54,905 nt of DNA from contig NZ_LT706987.1 in NCBI RefSeq assembly GCF_900155655.1, forward strand, positions 111,466-166,370, given 5' to 3'. The notes under the pieces are model-generated. The model searched no databases. It saw nothing but the letters and a program-made list of their open reading frames with translations, and was not told where the DNA came from. The DNA comes from Prevotella ihumii. Its GTDB lineage: Bacteria; Bacteroidota; Bacteroidia; Bacteroidales; Bacteroidaceae. Below, piece after piece: positions 1 to 8,322 of the stretch; within the stretch, counting starts at the first letter, position 1, and every line of letters starts with the position of its first letter. The translations under genes were made by a program, and so were the position numbers.

Positions 1-1246
1 GTGGGCAGGGGTGGATTTTCCTAATCTTATACACATAGACAGGACTACAACCCTCACGCCTCTTGCTTACCTTTTCAAAGCCAGCCCTTTTGAGTGCTTC
101 GCCCATACGTTTGAGTGTCAAAGGTTGATGCGTATAAACACCTAAATAAGCGAGTATTTCGGTAGTGGCCATGTAAGCACAATGAGGATTGTCCTCTGTT
201 GGCTTTTCAAAACAGCGTAATAGTAGTTCCATTTCTGCGGTCTGTACTTGGAAGTCCTCACTCTCCTTGTAGAGTTCCGTGATTTCTTCATCGTTAAACC
301 AATATCGAAAGCCTGCGTTTAGCAAGGCTTTCGCTTCGTTATAGACGGCATCCATAGAAATTTCCTTTGCTCGTTCAATGTCGATGGCAAGTACCTCAAA
401 GGGCAGGAAGCGTCTGCTTCCTGTCGGGTCGGTCAAAAAGTCATTGCCGTTTACCGATGCTACAAAACTCGCCAAGTGTGGGTGTTCCTCCACATACTTG
501 TCGTAAGGCATACGGTATTTAACCATCGGACAGGTGATGAGGTTCTTCAGTTCGTTCTCGTCACGCTTATTGAGGGCTTTGAGCTGGTCGTCAATGTTTA
601 CGATAAGGTTCTGACCGATATAAGTAAGTGTGTCCTTCTCCTGCGGATATATTTTTCCTGTGTAGCTGTAACCATGCAGGGCTGGAGGGCATAGCAAATC
701 AAGAAAGGTTGTCTTGAACTTTCCCTGTTCACCCGTCAGCACGAGGCAGGTATGGTTGCGGCATTCACGGTCGTCCATAGCGTTGGCAACCACTGCAATA
801 AGCCATTTGGTAAGGTACGGCAGCCACTTCTCGGAGTTACGGACGGTAACGCACGATGCAAGATTGGCGATGGCGCATTGGTTTATCTCTATCTTGTACA
901 GCACTTCTGAAGCATCAACCTCTGGCAAAGCCTTGAAATACTCCTGTATGGGATTGATGCGTGGCGAAAAACAGCTTTCAATGATGGAATAAAGATTATC
1001 AGCGGAAGTGATGATACCTTCCTCGCTATCAAGTTCCCTGCGGAAGGTATTGATGTCATAACGGCTGACCTTACTATACATATTGGCATACTTGGGAGAA
1101 AACTCTGTTCTGCCAAGTACGGTGTTAAACCTGAAGTCATAATGGGTGGAGAGGTAGCTTTCTATCTCCTTGTTTTTGGAAGTTTGCCTACTATGCTTCG
1201 GCTTATCTTCTGTGCGTATATTGCTATTATCTGCGCATTTCTTCAT
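1..1246 (-). CDS. VirE-domain P-loop protein (3' end beyond window)
   Basis: An open frame of 415 codons runs from an ATG at 1246 off the left edge of the window. Around the middle it carries a Walker A-like stretch (GEQGKFKTT), followed by a Walker B-like segment (LIVNIDDQL), then a motif reading SVNGNDFLTDPTGSRRF. These are typical of the VirE/primase-associated helicase family that sits beside primase genes on Bacteroides mobile elements. A likely role is ATP-driven DNA unwinding during element replication. AGGAC lies six bases before the chosen ATG. The two small helix-turn-helix genes at 1878-2457 are divergent from it, an arrangement common on these elements. The C-terminal end and any downstream gene are not visible. 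The family call is by motif recognition; a role in replication is inferred from context. Confidence 0.85.
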   Translation of the reverse strand, partial: MKKCADNSNIRTEDKPKHSRQTSKNKEIESYLSTHYDFRFNTVLGRTEFSPKYANMYSKVSRYDINTFRRELDSEEGIITSADNLYSIIESCFSPRINPIQEYFKALPEVDASEVLYKIEINQCAIANLASCVTVRNSEKWLPYLTKWLIAVVANAMDDRECRNHTCLVLTGEQGKFKTTFLDLLCPPALHGYSYTGKIYPQEKDTLTYIGQNLIVNIDDQLKALNKRDENELKNLITCPMVKYRMPYDKYVEEHPHLASFVASVNGNDFLTDPTGSRRFLPFEVLAIDIERAKEISMDAVYNEAKALLNAGFRYWFNDEEITELYKESEDFQVQTAEMELLLRCFEKPTEDNPHCAYMATTEILAYLGVYTHQPLTLKRMGEALKRAGFEKVSKRREGCSPVYVYKIRKIHPCP

Positions 1247-1780
1247 AATCGTCCTAAAATGATTTCTGAAAGTGAAGTTAAGGAGGATAATTCTGATAGC
1301 CAAGCATTCTCGGTATGCTTGCATAATGTTGCATAGACTTGCTATAAAATTCCTTGTGGGAAATCATCAAACATCTTAGTTTTTAGTGGATTAAATGGAG
1401 AAATCAAAGGATAAAAGGAAATGATACAAATACCAATAATTGATTGACTTTGTAACAAACCACATTCAAATGCGGTATTCTGCACATTTGGGTAATGAGC
1501 TATAAGTAAAGGAATAACAAAGAACGGATAAGGCGAAAATAACTACCTATTTAAACAAAAAGCAATCCACAAAAAGATGTAAGCAAAAATTAAGAGCTTA
1601 TCTCTATGTTCTCAGAAATCTTAGAACAAGATAGAAGGCTTATGCCAAATGGTTGATAGTATCTTTATATTCTATTGGCAGTGAAAGAAGAAAAGTGGGC
1701 GTACCAGTGTTGATAACGACAAGGAATAAGGAAGAGGATTTCATCGTATTTCCTTTGTTTTCCCTGCTGTTCCTTAGTGC
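1247..1780. other. intergenic region between divergent genes
   Basis: This is AT-rich noncoding DNA between the VirE-type gene and the first helix-turn-helix gene. Short open frames across it have no recognisable protein character. It probably holds the promoter of the leftward gene, but I could not pick a convincing one. The string GTGAAAGAAGAAAAG at 1681-1695 resembles the repeat units found at 17584-17719. Confidence 0.4.
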
Positions 1781-1811
1781 TTTGAGCATAAGGAAACTAT
1801 CCCTACTTTTG
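1781..1811 (+). promoter_or_regulatory. Bacteroides-type promoter for the HTH gene pair
   Basis: TTTG at 1781-1784 and TACTTTTG at 1804-1811 are separated by 19 bases. This matches the Bacteroides -33/-7 consensus (TTTG and TAnnTTTG) recognised by its primary sigma factor. Transcription would begin near 1818-1820, about 60 bases before the ATG at 1878. Confidence 0.7.
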
Positions 1812-1877
1812 CATCGTGCTGGGGCGCAGAACGCTGCAACACAAGAAAACAGTAACAACGAACAAAACAATAGAAGT

Positions 1878-2159
1878 ATGGGATATTTCATTATTACAGA
1901 CCAGAGCTGGCAGAAGCTGAGGGACGAGGTGCTAAGCCTTGCCGAGTGCTGCCACAAGGCATTTGGAGAGAAGTGTAAGCACACAGATTGGCTGCACAAT
2001 GGTGATGTGTGCAAGTTGCTTAACATCAGCAAGCGCACCTTGCAGCATTATCGTGATACAGGCGTGCTGCCATTCGCACAAATCGGACACAAGTGTTATT
2101 ATAAACGTGAGGATGTGGAAAGGCTGCTCCTTACAAAAACTGACAAACCTAAAAAATAA
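1878..2159 (+). CDS. small helix-turn-helix (excisionase/MerR-like) protein 1
   Basis: A protein of 93 residues. The C-terminal half contains a winged-helix DNA-binding motif (DVCKLLNISKRTLQHYRD) and ends in the typical second segment (KCYYKREDVERLL), as in the HTH_17/excisionase-like proteins of Bacteroides conjugative elements such as the Xis2 proteins. The N-terminal half is a helical segment of unknown function. The ATG at 1878 is chosen because it follows a good promoter; a longer frame to the left passes through the promoter and is rejected. It is probably co-transcribed with the similar gene starting seven bases downstream. A likely role is control of excision or of element genes; this is inferred from family and context. 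Confidence 0.8.
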   Translation: MGYFIITDQSWQKLRDEVLSLAECCHKAFGEKCKHTDWLHNGDVCKLLNISKRTLQHYRDTGVLPFAQIGHKCYYKREDVERLLLTKTDKPKK

Positions 2160-2166
2160 ACAAGTT

Positions 2167-2457
2167 ATGGAAACGGCAAAAGATTTGAATTTTGGCTCGG
2201 ACGATATGCAGGTGGTGCTTACCGCACTGCATGACGTGGTCAGAAGAATAAGGGAAGTGGCAGAGACGCACAAGCCATTGTTTGGCGGTGAGCATTTCCT
2301 CACGGGTAAAGAAGTGTGTGAGCGGCTGTACATCAGCCCTCGAACCTTGCAGGATTATAGGGACAGGAAGATTATTCCCTATACGCAGTTCGCGGGGAAG
2401 ATACTCTACAAGGCTTCGGATTTGACAAGATTGCTGGAGGAGAACTATAGGGAATAG
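2167..2457 (+). CDS. small helix-turn-helix (excisionase/MerR-like) protein 2
   Basis: A protein of 96 residues with the same layout as its upstream neighbour: a helical N-terminus, then a helix-turn-helix (EVCERLYISPRTLQDYRD) and a short wing with KILYKASDLTRLL. The two proteins appear to be diverged duplicates. Only seven bases separate them, so they form a two-gene operon. Such tandem pairs act as excisionase or regulatory factors in Bacteroides conjugative transposons; whether these two bind together or at different sites cannot be told from sequence. Confidence 0.8.
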   Translation: METAKDLNFGSDDMQVVLTALHDVVRRIREVAETHKPLFGGEHFLTGKEVCERLYISPRTLQDYRDRKIIPYTQFAGKILYKASDLTRLLEENYRE

Positions 2458-2881
2458 GAATGTACAAATGGTTTTATCATATTACCGTTTTGTATAATCA
2501 ATTACATATATTTTACTTAAAAATCTATCCTCAACGGTCAAAAAATGAGAGGACATAGCAAATGATTTGTGAGTCAGTTCGTTCTGATTATTCGACCATT
2601 CGGGGGAAAACTGCCAAAAGACGGACTTTTGCCAACTTTGGACAGAGCAGCGTTACTAAAACATTACCCTATATCCAAGTAGGAAGGAATGGCAAAAACG
2701 GTAACGAACGAGCTAATCCCCAACTGAAATCTTCTGCAAAGATAGCCCAATAAAGGGAGAAAGGGAAGAAAAAAGGCAAGAAAATGAATGCTTGGAATCT
2801 TTCCCGTCAAAGTACAATGAATTGCGTATCAGCGGATAACCTGACAATAAATAGTTTTGTAACTTATAAAGAGTCAGAGTT
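2458..2881. other. noncoding region upstream of integrase 1; possible element end
   Basis: These 424 bases show no convincing gene. They contain a short inverted repeat CAAAAG-ACGGA-CTTTTG at 2615-2631 and, on the minus strand at 2736-2745, CTATCTTTGC, which differs in one base from the GTAnnTTTGC core used by IntDOT. Because integrase genes of this family lie next to one end of their element and are read inward, an attachment site and arm-type integrase sites would be expected here. That placement is inferred, not demonstrated. Confidence 0.35.
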
Positions 2882-4117
2882 ATGCGAAGTACATTTAAGG
2901 TTCTGTTCTACCTCAAAAAGAACGCCCCGAAGAAAGATGGTTCCGTTCCCGTGATGTGTCGTATCACCATCGACGGAAGCATTGCACAGTTCAGCTGCAA
3001 ATGCGACATACTCCCCAATCTATGGGACATCAAGAGTAACCGGGCTTCGGGAAAAAGTTCCGTCGCATTGGAAACCAACCGCTTTCTGGACAAGATTCGG
3101 GTGGGTATCAATGCCAAATACAAGGAGATTGCCGAAAGGGACAACTATGTCACGGCGGAGAAAGTAAAGAACGCTTTCTTGGGTTTGGAGATGCGGCACG
3201 AAACATTGCTGAAGGTCTATGCCCAGCACAATGAGGATTTTGCCAAGCAGGTCGATGCAGGCTTGCGGAGCCAATCCACTTACGACAAGTATTGCACAGT
3301 CTATAAGCATTTGGAAGAGTTCATCAAGACACGCTACCGCCTGAGCGACATTGCCCTGCGAGAGCTTACACCCGCATTTATCACGGACTTTGAGATTTTC
3401 CTTCGAACGGAAAAGCAGTGCTGCAATAATACCGTATGGATCTACATGATGCCTTTGCGCCGAATGATTACCATTGCCCAGAATCACGGCTGGATTGTTC
3501 GAGACCCTTTCGTGGATTACAGCATCTCCGCCGAGAGTACGGAAAGGGATTATTTGACCAAGGACGAGATACGTCAAATGATGGATTTGAAGTTTCGCCG
3601 CAAATCTATGGAGTTAGTGCGTGACCTGTATGTTTTCTGCTGCTTTACCGGCTTGTCGTTTACCGATATGAAGAACCTGACCAAAGACAATGTGCAAACT
3701 TCATTCGACGGCAAATTGTGGATTATGACCAAGCGACAGAAGACGGGCGTGGAATCCAACATCATGCTGATGGACGTTCCATTGAGGATTATCGAAAAGT
3801 ATGATGGCATGGCAAAGGAAAATTATCTCCTGCCCGTTCCTCAGTACATTACCGCCTGCAAGAACCTTAAAACAATCATCGGACTTTGCGGTATAGAAAA
3901 GAACATAACGTGGCATACCAGTCGCCATACCATGGCAACGGAAATTTGTCTGACCAACGGAGTTCCCATCGAAACGCTCTCCAAGATGCTTGGGCATACG
4001 AATATTCGCACGACACAGATTTATGCTAAAATCACCCACGAGAAGGAGAGTCGGGACATAAACACCCTTTCCGACAAGTTAAGCCGGATAGAACAGTTTA
4101 ACGGTATCACCATATAA
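2882..4117 (+). CDS. int: IntDOT-like tyrosine recombinase (integrase 1)
   Basis: A 411-residue site-specific recombinase with an N-terminal arm-binding domain (about 1-100), a SAM-like core-binding domain (about 105-205) and a C-terminal catalytic domain. Visible catalytic residues are K287, H345, R348, H372 (in GHTN) and the nucleophile Y381. The position normally held by the first catalytic arginine is S259 (FTGLS). Protein length and all these positions agree with what I recall of IntDOT of the Bacteroides element CTnDOT, which also lacks that arginine. It would integrate and excise a conjugative element at GTAnnTTTGC-like sites. The gene stands alone, with a long noncoding region before it and a broken small gene 15 bases after it. 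Confidence 0.92.
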   Translation: MRSTFKVLFYLKKNAPKKDGSVPVMCRITIDGSIAQFSCKCDILPNLWDIKSNRASGKSSVALETNRFLDKIRVGINAKYKEIAERDNYVTAEKVKNAFLGLEMRHETLLKVYAQHNEDFAKQVDAGLRSQSTYDKYCTVYKHLEEFIKTRYRLSDIALRELTPAFITDFEIFLRTEKQCCNNTVWIYMMPLRRMITIAQNHGWIVRDPFVDYSISAESTERDYLTKDEIRQMMDLKFRRKSMELVRDLYVFCCFTGLSFTDMKNLTKDNVQTSFDGKLWIMTKRQKTGVESNIMLMDVPLRIIEKYDGMAKENYLLPVPQYITACKNLKTIIGLCGIEKNITWHTSRHTMATEICLTNGVPIETLSKMLGHTNIRTTQIYAKITHEKESRDINTLSDKLSRIEQFNGITI

Positions 4118-4132
4118 TAAGGAGGAATGTCT

Positions 4133-4490
4133 ATGAAAAGAGAAATCATAACCATTGGCGGGAATGGAGAAATACACATCCCGTCTGCTCCCATTTGGAT
4201 GTCGGCTTGTGAAATTGCCGACCAGCTTGGGGCATTCGCCAGCAAGGTCTCAGAAATATTCTCACCTTATTCAGAAAAGAGGCCTTTTGTTGAGAATGAG
4301 AAAATCAAGAGACTTTTCCATAAGTCTGGTTTTGTGGAATTGTACGACATGAATATTATTACGATATTGTTTTTGCACTTCCATACATGAATGCGAAGAA
4401 TTTTCACCGATGGGTGGTAGAAAAAATACACCAAGGAAAAGCAAGCCTCAATTTCCCACAGTTATATGCATTGATGATTTTTAAAAAAAA
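4133..4490 (+). pseudogene. frameshifted small element-associated protein (HTH-like)
   Basis: The first frame starts at ATG 4133, with GGAGG at 4121-4125 seven bases upstream; the ATG at 4127 lies too close to that site. It runs to a stop at 4388-4390. Near 4352-4360 the coding signal moves to another frame, which continues with YDIVFALPYMNAKNF and a tryptophan-containing helix (HRWVVEKI). Read together, the two frames give an N-terminal EIADQLGAFASKV helix-turn-helix-like part and a C-terminal part matching in pattern the gene at 17749-18217 (PLPIIIALSF, FRKYLCQRL). This implies a one- or two-base indel. The family is common beside integrases of Bacteroides elements, but its function is unknown. 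Confidence 0.5.
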
Positions 4491-4531
4491 TCGTGTTTTC
4501 TTTGGTAAAAACACGAAAATATGTACCTTTG
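4491..4531 (+). promoter_or_regulatory. promoter overlapped by a palindromic operator
   Basis: TTTG at 4501-4504 and TACCTTTG at 4524-4531, 19 bases apart, form a full Bacteroides promoter for the three-gene cassette starting at 4691. The palindrome TCGTGTTTT (4491-4499) and AAAACACGA (4508-4516) encloses the -33 element, so a protein bound there should block transcription. The left arm is identical to one just before the AbiEi-like gene (8293-8301). The leader from about 4538 to 4690 holds no recognisable gene. Confidence 0.7.
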
Positions 4532-4690
4532 TAGTGGTTCAAAATATGAAGCTCAAAATAGCTTAGAACAATGGTGTAGCATTACAAATCATCACTCTTC
4601 GCTACGAGATTCATTGATAAAATCAAGAAGCCATTATAATGATGGAAGTAGAAATTGACAGAAGAATATTGAAATTCAAGAGAAAAATAT

Positions 4691-5740
4691 ATGGATATTC
4701 AGTTTTATACTTTACTAAAAGTTGACAATACGGAAAATACAGTGTCCGTAGAACATTTTGCCAATGCCCAGAATATTCAAGATTATATTTGGGATTTAAT
4801 CACTAATTGTGTTGATAACGAAGGTGATAGAGAATACATTTTTGAGCCAACTTTGCAGACTACAAAAAATCATATTGATAACATTATTCAAAATAATAAT
4901 AGAGCTGATGTGTGTAAATTATTGGCGGAAAAATTATTAGCCGTTGAGAATGAAACTAAAGAGAAAATAGCTCATTTAGGTAAGGAAATTCCAAAAGGAA
5001 TCTTAATGATATCATTTGCAAAAATGACAGATACAGAATATAAGCTTGTGATTACAAAAGCAGATTATTCGGAATTCTTGGAGGAATTAAGTGGCGATAA
5101 GAGAAGTGGATTACCTACTAAAAAGAAAATATTCAAGGCGTTTATTCTGAATGCTACATCTAATGGCAGAGAGGAATTTGAATATGGAAAAATAATAACA
5201 TATGACGCAAATACTTCAACAAAAGCGGTGTATTGGTGGAAAACTTTTTTGGAATTGAGTGAGGTTCGAAATGATGAAAAAAACACGAAAACGGCATACG
5301 ATGCTATTAAAAAGGAAATAATTAATCCATTGCGACGTAAACACAAGCAAGATTATTTATGTTTGCGAAATGCTACAATTGCTTATTTTAGAGCAGATGG
5401 TAATTTTGATATAAACCATTACAAAGATGTTATTATTGGAGATTATCAACCTTTCGATGATTCTTTGGCTATCAATAAATTAAAAGATAAGATAGGAAAA
5501 TTACCTAACAAACATAAGTTTGACAATACATTCCAAAAAACGCCACGTGTTGTAACTGATAAATTCAAAGATGTAATTCCGCTTACTAACGAAATTGAAC
5601 TAAAACTAAAACAAGATATCTTAAATATTGAACGAATTATTAAACCACATAAAGATGAACAAGGAAATAGATACATTATGGTATTAAGTGCCGATGGTTA
5701 TCAATATGCAGAAGGATTAAAAAGAAATCAAAATGAATGA
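4691..5740 (+). CDS. divergent NdpA-like (nucleoid-associated fold) protein
   Basis: A soluble protein of 349 residues with no signal peptide or membrane segment. It is not an obvious member of a named family, but its layout tracks the canonical NdpA-family protein encoded two genes later. A KKKIFKAFILN strand (about 144-154) corresponds to KKLDKGCLIFN. VYWWKTFLEL (180-189) corresponds to QYWIDDFLHV, followed in both by an acidic turn and NT. DGNFDINHY matches ETFDINDF, and a C-terminal DEQGNRYIMVL matches DERGKFYKVYY. I infer distant homology, hence possible DNA or nucleoid binding. It is the first gene of the cassette behind an operator-promoter at 4491-4531 and overlaps the next gene by eight bases. 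Base composition is markedly AT-rich, suggesting acquired cargo. A KwaB-type DUF4868 protein would be an alternative that a profile search could test. Confidence 0.6.
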   Translation: MDIQFYTLLKVDNTENTVSVEHFANAQNIQDYIWDLITNCVDNEGDREYIFEPTLQTTKNHIDNIIQNNNRADVCKLLAEKLLAVENETKEKIAHLGKEIPKGILMISFAKMTDTEYKLVITKADYSEFLEELSGDKRSGLPTKKKIFKAFILNATSNGREEFEYGKIITYDANTSTKAVYWWKTFLELSEVRNDEKNTKTAYDAIKKEIINPLRRKHKQDYLCLRNATIAYFRADGNFDINHYKDVIIGDYQPFDDSLAINKLKDKIGKLPNKHKFDNTFQKTPRVVTDKFKDVIPLTNEIELKLKQDILNIERIIKPHKDEQGNRYIMVLSADGYQYAEGLKRNQNE

Positions 5741-7265
5741 TGCAGGTGATAATATTATTCAAGTGCTCTCAAGTTCTTTTGAATTAATTTCAAAACAGGA
5801 GACTTGTGATGAATTTATTGCAGAATATCAAGTAGGTGCTTTAAATCTCTCTTCGTCCGAAAATGATGTTATAGATAAGATCAATTTGCGTGATCAGATT
5901 GCCATTCACTTTTTTGAAATAGAAGAGATAGATTCCATTGATTATCTATCTTCAAATACAAATAGCTGGAGTGATTTTATATCTGAACTACAAATGAAGA
6001 ATTTCCAACAAGGAAAGATTCAAATTCATATTGAAAAAAGAATACAAAACAATCAATTGTCTATATATAATATTGATTATTTTACAAAGTACTTAGATAC
6101 GCTTTCATTATCACAATTTATGGCTGTTCTTGATGAGCGTTTTACGACAGCATTATTTTTTGAAGTTCAAGATAAATGTTATTCTGAATGGAGTACTAAC
6201 TCGATAGCTTTCATTGCCCAAAATAGCAAATATAAAATATCTGGTGTAGGAAATATAAATAGAGATAATAGAATTAATGAAGCAAGAAATTTGTGCTATC
6301 ATGAGATTGGAAAATACAAGTTTCTACCAGAAGACTTGTTTTGCTCCCAATATGGTGAAAATCATCCTTTACAAAATGCATTTATTAAGGCATGTATAAT
6401 TTATACATTTAGTTTCATTTTTGACTATTCGATAATTAAAAATGACATTTACGAATACAAATTGAACGGATTTAGAACTTTAAGCTGGAAAATAAATGTA
6501 AAGCAATTATCAAGTATCAATGTGGATATAAACTCTTGTAAATTAATATATGAAATATATCAATGGCTCTATTTGGGTGGAAACAACAATGATAAAATAA
6601 ATATTGCACGCAATATCATCTCACTTAATATAAACAAAGAATGCTTAAGCATTGATTCTTCTGTTTTTGAATCAATTTTGTCTAATTACAAGATATATGA
6701 AAAAGAAAATGTAAAACAATACCTTCAGGTAAGAAACAAATTATCTGAACTATTGATTGACCTCCAAGAGAAAATTTCTGCCATAGTAGATTCCTTCATT
6801 GGTGATTTCAAAAAAAACATACTAACACTAGTTTCGTTTTTTATTTCGGTGGTAGCAATTAGAGTCGTTTCTAAAGGTGATTTTGTGGGCGGATTTACAA
6901 ATGAGATTATCGGATTATCTTTTGTGTTTTTGTTAGTTTCTATAGGTCTATTACTTTATTCTCGCTGGGAATTAACAAAAAAAATAGACTTATACAACAA
7001 GCATTATCGCCAAATAAAAGATAGATACAAAGATGTTCTGAGCACTATTGAATTAGAAAGAGTTTTTGAAGAATGTGATCCACAAAAAGATAACACTAAT
7101 ACCTCTTTCGTGTTAAAACAGAAAAAGATTTATTCTTGGCTGTGGTTTTTATCAATTTTATTACTCTTATTGTTTTTAGTTGCTGTTATATTAATAAATA
7201 ATGATATTTCAATTTGTCGCATAATAAACAAAGTCATATGTTATACACTGAATATGTTTCGATAA
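5733..7265 (+). CDS. membrane-anchored protein of unknown function (3 TM)
   Basis: A protein of 510 residues; I do not recognise a family. Residues 1-350 look soluble and mixed alpha/beta with no signal peptide. The C-terminus has three membrane segments at about 362-379, 391-409 and 469-488, with a charged, helical stretch of about 60 residues between the second and third. This arrangement would place the large N-terminal domain in the cytoplasm. Start and stop overlap both neighbours (8 bases upstream, 28 bases downstream), so all three cassette genes are probably translationally coupled and act together. A membrane protein sandwiched between two NdpA-like proteins is unusual and recalls, in architecture only, two-part defence systems that pair a membrane protein with a DNA-binding protein. 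The composition is very AT-rich. Confidence 0.65.
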   Translation: MNDAGDNIIQVLSSSFELISKQETCDEFIAEYQVGALNLSSSENDVIDKINLRDQIAIHFFEIEEIDSIDYLSSNTNSWSDFISELQMKNFQQGKIQIHIEKRIQNNQLSIYNIDYFTKYLDTLSLSQFMAVLDERFTTALFFEVQDKCYSEWSTNSIAFIAQNSKYKISGVGNINRDNRINEARNLCYHEIGKYKFLPEDLFCSQYGENHPLQNAFIKACIIYTFSFIFDYSIIKNDIYEYKLNGFRTLSWKINVKQLSSINVDINSCKLIYEIYQWLYLGGNNNDKINIARNIISLNINKECLSIDSSVFESILSNYKIYEKENVKQYLQVRNKLSELLIDLQEKISAIVDSFIGDFKKNILTLVSFFISVVAIRVVSKGDFVGGFTNEIIGLSFVFLLVSIGLLLYSRWELTKKIDLYNKHYRQIKDRYKDVLSTIELERVFEECDPQKDNTNTSFVLKQKKIYSWLWFLSILLLLLFLVAVILINNDISICRIINKVICYTLNMFR

Positions 7266-8275
7266 AGAATACCGCGTTACACGTAGTTGGGAATAAATTA
7301 AACCAGGATAATATCATATTATCCAAGAATGGTATAAGAATTGATTCTAATATAGAAAAAATCCTCTCAAACTATTTCCTCCCCCCCTTAACTTCCGAAG
7401 AATACTACCAACTCTACCACGAAAGTGATTTGATATTAAATGAAGTTTATACCTATGCTTCCAAGATTTTCGATGAGCCTGAGCAACTTTATGAACAATC
7501 GGTAAATCTGGCAAAACATTTGTATGAGCAAAGCACCCACCCTAAGATTAAAGGCGGAGAGTTTTATACTGTTTATTTTAAAGATTGTATATTGGACGGA
7601 GAAACTCTTGATGCTGTAGGGCTATTCAAGTCTGAGAATAAAGATACTTTTTTGAAGGTGTTGCGCGAAAATGGCAATTTCAACTTGGAGAGTGATAAGG
7701 GTATCAATATTAAAAAGTTGGACAAAGGTTGCCTAATTTTCAACAAGGACAGAGAAAACGGATATGTAGTTGCTGTGGTTGACAATACCAATAAGAGTGT
7801 AGAAGCTCAATACTGGATTGACGATTTCCTACATGTCCGCCAACGTAAAGACAAATATGCTAATACACAAAATTTTATGGCGTTAGCAAAAACCTTTGTA
7901 ACCAAAGAATTGCCTAAGGAATTTGAGGTTTCCAAAGCAGACCAAATTGATTTACTCAACAAGTCGTTGCATTTTTTCAAAGAGAAAGAAACTTTTGATA
8001 TTAATGATTTTGCCCATGAAGTAATTGCTCAACCCGAAGTGATTGAAAGATTTCACCAGTATAAGCAACAGTATGAGGACCAAAGTAATATAGTCATTGA
8101 TAATCAGTTCGAAATTTCAGAATCTGCTTGTAAAAAGCAACAACGCTCCTATAAACGGGTCATCAATTTGGACAAGAAAATCCAAATCGTCATTGCTGGT
8201 AATCGCCAAAACATAGAACAGGGAGAAGATGAGCGTGGAAAATTTTACAAGGTGTATTATAAAGATGAAGATTGA
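7238..8275 (+). CDS. NdpA-family nucleoid-associated protein
   Basis: A protein of 345 residues from the ATG at 7238; an upstream TTG at 7214 is less likely because it lies deeper inside the preceding gene and adds residues not typical of the family. It shows the hallmark pattern of Bacteroidota nucleoid-associated (NdpA/YejK) proteins: DAVGLFKSENKDTFLKVL, then KKLDKGCLIFNK, GYVVAVVDNTN and QYWIDDFLHV (181-190). Family members bind DNA and associate with the nucleoid; most are chromosomal, single genes of about this length. Here it is the third gene of a mobile, AT-rich cassette with a diverged relative (4691-5740) and a membrane protein. A role in a defence or regulatory complex is inferred from this context. 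Family assignment is strong. Confidence 0.85.
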   Translation: MLYTEYVSIKNTALHVVGNKLNQDNIILSKNGIRIDSNIEKILSNYFLPPLTSEEYYQLYHESDLILNEVYTYASKIFDEPEQLYEQSVNLAKHLYEQSTHPKIKGGEFYTVYFKDCILDGETLDAVGLFKSENKDTFLKVLRENGNFNLESDKGINIKKLDKGCLIFNKDRENGYVVAVVDNTNKSVEAQYWIDDFLHVRQRKDKYANTQNFMALAKTFVTKELPKEFEVSKADQIDLLNKSLHFFKEKETFDINDFAHEVIAQPEVIERFHQYKQQYEDQSNIVIDNQFEISESACKKQQRSYKRVINLDKKIQIVIAGNRQNIEQGEDERGKFYKVYYKDED

Positions 8276-8292
8276 ATTGAACGAAAAGATAT

Positions 8293-8319
8293 TCGTGTTT
8301 TTGTCGGAGTAAAAACGAG
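8293..8319 (+). promoter_or_regulatory. probable autoregulatory operator of the AbiE operon
   Basis: The left arm TCGTGTTTT (8293-8301) and an imperfect right arm AAAAACGAG (8311-8319) lie directly before the AbiEi-like start codon at 8323. A short inverted pair ACGAA (8281-8285)/TTCGT (8292-8296) overlaps it. AbiEi antitoxins are known to repress their own operons by binding inverted repeats, which makes this the natural candidate site. No clean TAnnTTTG element was found beside it. Confidence 0.5.
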
Positions 8320-8322
8320 TTT

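Noticed and set aside
1142..1336. 64-codon plus-strand frame opposite the VirE-type gene start
   Set aside because: Antisense to a well supported gene and without recognisable features.
1653..2159. Longer reading frame leading into the first HTH gene
   Set aside because: It crosses the promoter at 1781-1811, and the domain is complete from the ATG at 1878.
2562..2753. 63-codon open frame upstream of integrase 1
   Set aside because: No ribosome site or protein-like composition, and it overlaps the inverted repeat and the presumed attachment region; treated as noncoding.
7214..7237. TTG start for the NdpA-family gene
   Set aside because: The ATG at 7238 fits the family N-terminus better and needs less overlap with the upstream gene.
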